The position numbers and the translations under genes were made by a program. From the NCBI GenBank assembly GCA_034429975.1, contig DAOUFM010000083.1, forward strand, positions 1 through 10,755: 10,755 nt of DNA, read 5' to 3'. A model generated the notes under the pieces. The model did not search any database. It was not told where the DNA came from and worked only from the letters and a program-made list of their open reading frames with translations. Below, in pieces: positions 9,501 to 10,755 of the stretch (position 1 is its first letter; each line of letters begins with the position of its first letter). Origin of the DNA: UBA6170 sp034429975. Its GTDB lineage: Bacteria; Chloroflexota; Anaerolineae; Anaerolineales; Anaerolineaceae.

Positions 9501-10300
9501 CAACATCGCTGAGTGATGCGGCTGCCCCGACACTGGTGGCAAAATGGGATGTATTTGAAATGACGGAAGAAGAAACGATTTTAACCTTCCGTGCCACACT
9601 ATCCGGTGTGGGGCCAGGCCAAACTGTCTCCAACACCGCTACGCTGGAATGGAGTAGTCTGCCGGATACATTGCCGGTACCACAATCTCCATACAACCCG
9701 CCGCTATCCACCGAACGCAGCTACGTACCCGGGTCCAACATCAATGTGTATGGATCCAGCAGCAGCGCAGCGATCAACGCCCCTGAATTACCCGCCACTG
9801 GCTTTGCTCCTGGTCGGGTAACCCAGTTACCCAAGATGCCGGCTGACTTTGCCTATGCAGAAACCGGCGGCATGGTATTGGAAATTCCAAAATTGGGTGT
9901 AAAGATCAACATTGTCGGCGTTCCCTTGAAAGACGGCGAATGGGATTTGACCTGGTTGGGCAAACAGGCGGGCTATCTGGAAGGCACCACCTATCCCACC
10001 TGGGACGGTAACAGTGGGATCACGGCGCACGTCTCCAACGCGGATGGCACACCCGGACCGTTTGCAGCGCTGGGCAGCCTGAAATGGGGAGATGTGGTGC
10101 GAATTTACGCCTTCGGTAAGGTCTATACTTATTCTGTGCGGGAAACCAGACAAATCTGGCCAACCGATACCAGCATTTTCAAACCTGAAAAGCAAGCCTG
10201 GGTGACCCTGTTGACCTGCCGTGGCTATGATGAAGCTTCAGACTCCTATCAATACCGCGTGCTCTCGAAAGCGGTACTGATCAGTGTAACTGATCAATAA
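431..10300 (+). CDS. giant secreted DUF11/isopeptide-repeat surface protein with C-terminal sortase domain
   Basis: This 3289-residue protein is probably exported and acts outside the cell as a long stalk or adhesin-like fibre. A signal peptide (1-28) is followed by an N-terminal region of unknown family (about 29-213). Eighteen DUF11 / fimbrial isopeptide D2-like repeats then start near residues 214, 367, 584, 754, 962, 1125, 1296, 1460, 1640, 1796, 1962, 2114, 2259, 2396, 2534, 2664, 2794 and 2960. LPATG lies at 3120-3124, and a sortase domain (about 3142-3289) carries H3200, C3263 and R3276. Repeats typically open with V-x-K, carry TDxLPxGLxYV in the middle and close with NxA plus, in half of them, WTSLPG...ER. 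There is no C-terminal membrane helix. The start is supported by the ribosome binding site and signal peptide. The frame is open throughout with no sign of frameshift. The gene appears monocistronic: it has its own promoter and terminator. Secretion and the repeat family are well supported; adhesion or fibre function is inference. Confidence 0.93.
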   Translation: MKHQRTKISIWSLIVLFIFISTYIPASAKPLFAPNPMVGVNSPDDPFIGEVFTLEVSFSNPGDTGYGPYVNLFLPLSGADGLTPPGPNDGASFVSASFLGGSITSQVLTCPAGGSITHPLTNQTVVCPPQPPGLYAPFEWQLVVFTLPFGSYVAAQPDAVISVDVNLSNFADLNVPLPIYTESGFMYGADPLNNPGVDPAIVGTRGQTTVTPKLITLEKTYNGPEDETATGPNYPRQYTITAEIAQGQTVTNLEVTDSLPDNMQFTRYISISPAANCSWPSTSKPGGDVNCTFAAATGTVVIVFEYYIPLNDLDGVPVIDPVSGDDVLSCNNVSAVGDWNPLDPRDDGAVGNVNENPAACEHQLTDKSIAIQKGVSVVGGGIPAPGKYLEYTLNFQVSDYFAFKDVLVTDVISDGQHFDPSFPPTLLINGNGFTTGPTDIAAANFEVACNYTGAVINGSDCTSLDPAADNGMTTLRFDVSAELISRSFEGKMIGGCVPLTGTGGSEPSCSVYNNGATTGTIVFRTKVLENFVDDYPSGDPSVDQGDVLNDNVTVSGNLLSVDDVDKLTGASEEDTSAASVAIPYGQITKGIYALNGNTSFSSPVRIAPGDTVTYRVSYTLPISRFEDLVITDYLPLPIFNATEITTFTASVCDTPAAGMACYGENDTYHNLAGAVTPTLATSGPLASNSISWTYGNNDDVNRPASVIDLLFTVTVNNQPFADGLFLTNQAQTVEASTNAGANNENNIIQIILTEPVVGITKGVVWTDRVGNPSPLFSPAQVGPNGVTFDGTSACNTRFVGTISSDGLAANPINSNVSNLDAGDTVLMAVVLENTGRYQAFDVQVKDALPSGLSYVPGSLCVSDGFGSSLSYSDLDGGLFGVGLELTDGATTGALARGKDSNDVATADGSNIAIITYLATLDANVEAGGTYTNVSTLTNYAGAENGPDHTYTDPQDDATVTVFTPTVDKNLTATDRDFTSGNSVAIGEIVTYTVTVKVPEGVTKNVVLTDQLDAGLAFVGCDSITASSGVSTNVAGGFSGICSGVSVTYAGNNTSVNQGRSISYDFGTITNNNTNNAVDDTITIVYRAVVLNSLGNNPGTNLNNNAVLTWDGGSDSDSADNVTVVEPFLQVNKTASPATGVDAADTITFSVTVAHTGQSGVNAFDVHIKDDLSALPYTLTSLSLPPTFSGDTCGTPSVTDNSILTGNLIDLVIDQLPLGCSATLTYTATVNVTVTPQQVITNTAYADWTSLPGDNNDDLSGHNNLSCERTGDTSDCGATANDYRANDPADVTIKAAAFTKTLVSTGLVNPSNTLLQAVIGETIDYQVVLTIPEGTTPNLEIRDMLDSGLAFVGCISLAASPGLSTDLYGGFSAACPVPPQSPAVNPTVSANARSIIYKLGNVVNNNTNNAVAETITINYRVVVLNTAANQAGTELNNSARPYSGTTALTPDSSANNVTIIEPTPTVAKAATIGGGSIGLPGQEVVYTITINNPATGSTDAYDLVINDLLPKVDPEADPQDNRSLIVDPEIDSVTGGNVADYQLVGSNAGGWLLENINPLTVPVNHTITIVIKGTLLQVVPPAVSADQLIKNIVDMTWTSLPGNPGQVSTYATDSRERDGSGGVNDYATDSDADIRIENIVFSKELIDFGNPPNVLSGQDVRIGEIIRYRVTFQIPRDVYLNDLTFADTLDDGLAYVTCSAINAESDLVSDLTNAFSCSNGTIAITNNGMNLAIGFGNVKNENLNQSRSIVVEYDVIVLNTSSNQRDGLRNNAVTANFTVNGDSTTLNTNAPDVTINEPDLTIDKQASPTVGDAGDVITFTVTVNSQSGTNYNDAYDVVWEDVIPTGFTYVTGSAAYVSGETLTSGPTYDTGTKTLSAGWGVFPPGSSSVITFQATLDGDVLPNQVINNAVDLYWTSMPGTVDNPSPHTDLDCERTGKSSECGGDANTYHDDDQATVTVNAVEFMKGLTATSADHTTGNNLTIGEVATFSLTITLPEGTIPTLNVTDQIPTGMAYVANSLVFDHTGFGGSYDTPVVTPAANTNGTNGQDLQIVLNNVIVPATTGTVNNVLVIRFNAVVLNVIGNQAGNNLVNSASYQIGTQPAVSSNNVTMPVVEPELTITKSFDATNAPFEAGDTVPYTLVISNTSGLNAFDVDISDYAYATVSNVQTTQSPVNLVNLQDLTSGNHVHFTVGEFPTGTTLTITYDVVLPDTLQVGETVENTATVRWTSLDGTDQNERTGVPSDPVNDYIDEDNQDFTVELPAISKSVDKIEATIGETVRFTLNITSPKGTIEDWVITDTLPAGLIYAGNITQSGFTFPAPVVSTPNDGSAAVTLTWTMTNPSVITNNSMSISFDVVVANVTGNQDGDNRENSVLMGYTDGNVDPQEDEDTADFDIIEPDLLVSKNFNPNPAGLGQTVTYTITLSHSPNSHATAHDIFLDDVIPTGLTYVPDSIGGTCTSGSLTWVDSAEPTLTWKLNQLPLGNSCTLTYQVTVDSDTLSETLTNAVSGGYSTLPDDPDQERDYDLETEVDLIPIGPDFDIEKSDGDIRTEPGGIVVYTIDYSNNGTGTALGVKITETVPEYTTYDTSSNTYSWNCADGSPNPTECVLTIGDLPASATGSVTFAVKVDDVVPAGVTEIYNIAFISDNGSSGIDPKSDDEDTPLDAVPDITVTKTDHVTQVAPGATLTYEIVVSNVGNQDATGVLVVDTIPAGTTFVEADQSGTFNSGTGEVSWPVFNLAAGDSRTFTVKVLVDKPLDPEIVSILNTVTANDDGSNGEDPTPENNEDTDEDAIGNGFKQIVVGDLYGEDNPAPAPGSPLTVRIGDVITYEVSLLIGAGSTLEDLVLTDVLDSGFAFVDCEVEGVGLTEDPAHPFATLCSSSSMLVETEPTGSTNPADPGRKLTLTFGDVSNYSQGDLYLLVRYRVKVLNSAENVRDLLLGNDAEWTWDGGNIPMKAEDVKVVEPDLVVEKSVNPLTAMNGQEVTFTLKIRHTQKSNSYAYDVVLEDKVPGGLIYVPGSLTFVSGQTPTSLSDAAAPTLVAKWDVFEMTEEETILTFRATLSGVGPGQTVSNTATLEWSSLPDTLPVPQSPYNPPLSTERSYVPGSNINVYGSSSSAAINAPELPATGFAPGRVTQLPKMPADFAYAETGGMVLEIPKLGVKINIVGVPLKDGEWDLTWLGKQAGYLEGTTYPTWDGNSGITAHVSNADGTPGPFAALGSLKWGDVVRIYAFGKVYTYSVRETRQIWPTDTSIFKPEKQAWVTLLTCRGYDEASDSYQYRVLSKAVLISVTDQ
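1070..9787 (+). other. array of 18 DUF11/isopeptide-type repeats encoded within the giant gene
   Basis: Units are about 120-215 residues long. Units 1-4 are long and individual. Units 5, 7, 9, 11, 13 and 17 ('B') share IGE/IGD, then mostly a PEGT-like turn, a GLAFV(G)C-like turn and usually VLNxxxNxxG before the closing Asn. Units 6, 8, 10, 12, 14 and 18 ('A') open with EPxLxVxK, contain AYDV/AFDV or a variant and close near a WTSLPG...ERTG or variant motif. Units 15 and 16 are shorter, classic DUF11 repeats. Every unit has a Lys near its start and an Asn in its last strand, with an Asp between them (Glu in unit 15). The pattern is seen directly. Isopeptide cross-linking is inferred from related pilin and adhesin domains. 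Confidence 0.85.
9788..9802 (+). other. LPATG sorting-signal-like motif ahead of the sortase domain
   Basis: Residues 3120-3124 read LPATG, followed by FAPG. This matches the LPxTG recognition consensus of sortases. A usual sorting signal is followed by a hydrophobic helix and a basic tail at the protein's C-terminus. Here a sortase domain follows after about 18 residues and there is no helix. It may be a genuine substrate site cleaved by this or another sortase, or a conserved linker that only resembles one. Confidence 0.7.
9854..10297 (+). other. C-terminal sortase (transpeptidase) domain
   Basis: Residues about 3142-3289 contain the sortase hallmarks. IPKLGVKINIVG is the early strand region. 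ITAHV holds the catalytic His3200, TLLTC the nucleophile Cys3263, and YRVLSKAV the Arg3276, 13 residues after the Cys. The length of about 148 residues suits a complete catalytic barrel. The residue before the His is Ala rather than the more usual Gly of TGH. The sortase class cannot be settled by eye. Sortases cleave at Thr-Gly and join the new carboxyl end to an amine, so this domain could act on its own LPATG or on that of neighbouring copies. Confidence 0.88.
10278..10296. other. perfect 8-bp hairpin overlapping the 3' end of the giant gene
   Basis: TGATCAGT (10278-10285) and ACTGATCA (10289-10296) pair perfectly around a 3-nt loop, just before the TAA at 10298-10300. No T-tract follows, so it is not a terminator itself. 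It might protect the mRNA end, or simply reflect local codon choice. ACTGATC occurs a third time at 10342-10348. Confidence 0.4.
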
Positions 10301-10318
10301 TCGCCAATCAATACAATC

Positions 10319-10362
10319 AAGCCTGGAGAAGTGGTATTATGACTGATCCAGGCTTTTTTTTT
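10319..10362 (+). terminator. Rho-independent terminator of the giant gene
   Basis: AAGCCTGGA (10319-10327) pairs perfectly with TCCAGGCTT (10347-10355) around a 19-nt loop. The T-run covers 10354-10362. It starts 18 nt after the stop codon and separates this gene from the next one. Confidence 0.9.
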
Positions 10363-10401
10363 GAGGGGTAAAATAAATTGTTTCAGGATAAAAATCTCAA
10401 T

Positions 10402-10449
10402 GGGATTAAGTAACCATCCCGAAAGTCATGTGTTAATACACGTGTGACT
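10402..10449. promoter_or_regulatory. two small inverted repeats in the leader of the PfaD-like gene
   Basis: GGGAT (10402-10406) pairs with ATCCC (10416-10420). AGTCA/TGACT (10424-10428 and 10445-10449) enclose GTGT/ACAC around a TAAT loop, with unequal bulges. They lie between the upstream terminator and the ribosome binding site and could be an operator or a leader structure. A convincing -35/-10 pair for this gene was not found; TTGTTT (10378-10383) with TGGGAT (10401-10406) is weak. Confidence 0.25.
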
Positions 10450-10471
10450 AAAAAACCATAGAGGAAACCAA

Positions 10472-10755
10472 ATGACTCAAACAATTACTTATTTAGCCAA
10501 ATCAAACCAACTCACACCTTTCAATCAGCTTCCCTGGAACGGAGATTCGAAACAACTCCTGCAAGAATCAGGTGAAATTGCGACCTTACTGAAACAAGTC
10601 GAACGCCCTTTCTGGGCTGTGCGCTCTGGTAAGCAGGCCCTATTGACCGAAGAAAATGGCTTCCTGCTTTCTGCTTCTGCCGCTGTTAACCCGGCTCAAC
10701 GGGTAGCATTTGTTCCGGCTATGCCGCTGGAATCCTTCGGAGATCCGGCTTTTAT
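10472..10755 (+). CDS. PfaD-family FMN-dependent enoyl reductase-like protein (5' part only)
   Basis: Only the first 94 codons are present; the frame is open to the window edge. The ATG is preceded by GAGGA (10461-10465) at a 6-nt spacing. The translation has WNGD near residue 22, a QVERPFWAVRSG stretch (about 44-55), and FVPAMPLESFGDPAF (about 80-94). A W-x-G-D start, a 'PxxVR' segment and a final LGDPSF-like motif before the barrel are what I recall from the N-terminus of PfaD proteins. These are 2-nitropropane dioxygenase-fold flavoproteins that act as trans enoyl reductases for polyunsaturated fatty acid or polyketide synthases. The FMN and catalytic regions lie outside the window, so the assignment is provisional. 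The terminator just upstream suggests a separate transcription unit, so no link to the surface protein is implied. Synthase genes would be expected downstream. Confidence 0.6.
   Translation, partial: MTQTITYLAKSNQLTPFNQLPWNGDSKQLLQESGEIATLLKQVERPFWAVRSGKQALLTEENGFLLSASAAVNPAQRVAFVPAMPLESFGDPAF

Noticed and set aside
10369..10374. TAAAAT as a -10 box for the PfaD-like gene
   Set aside because: A -35 would have to lie inside the upstream terminator hairpin and none is seen there.

Overview
The window is dominated by one very large secreted-protein gene (431-10300, + strand, 3289 codons). On its left is a gene-free flank made of stacked repeats. On its right are a clear intrinsic terminator and the 5' end of a second gene on the same strand. 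The best guess for the source is a Chloroflexota bacterium of the class Anaerolineae. This is inference: the big protein joins DUF11/isopeptide-type repeats to an LPATGFAPG motif and a C-terminal sortase domain, a combination I associate with that lineage. The signal peptide, the absence of any other membrane segment and the sortase all fit a cell-surface or envelope protein.

Left flank (1-430): no convincing gene. Bases 1-126 look like the inner side of an insertion-sequence end, possibly IS21-like, with three 24-bp direct repeats and a terminal TATTGACA. A perfect 10-bp palindrome of REP-like type starts on the very next base, and four copies of a 7-bp GCTGATG-like repeat follow. From about 290 the DNA becomes very AT-rich with several A-tracts, then carries a perfect TATAAT (374-379) and a purine-rich ribosome binding site before the ATG at 431.

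Giant gene: a signal peptide (residues 1-28), an N-terminal region without recognised repeats (about 29-213), eighteen beta-sandwich-type repeats (about 214-3110), the motif LPATG (3120-3124), and a sortase domain (about 3142-3289) with the His/Cys/Arg triad H3200, C3263 and R3276. Each repeat has a Lys near its start, an Asp (Glu once) in the middle and an Asn near its end. This is the pattern expected if each domain forms an internal isopeptide bond. Units 5-14 and 17-18 form six two-unit 'B-A' dyads, with two plainer DUF11 units (15-16) inserted before the last dyad. The protein reads as a long, stiff, chemically locked stalk carrying its own sorting enzyme at the C-terminus.

Right flank: a hairpin overlaps the 3' end of the gene, followed by a Rho-independent terminator (10319-10362), a short leader with two small inverted repeats, and a partial gene at 10472 that runs off the window. 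Its first 94 residues resemble the N-terminus of PfaD-family FMN enoyl reductases of polyketide/polyunsaturated fatty acid synthesis. The terminator suggests it is a separate transcription unit, and I see no functional link between the two genes.
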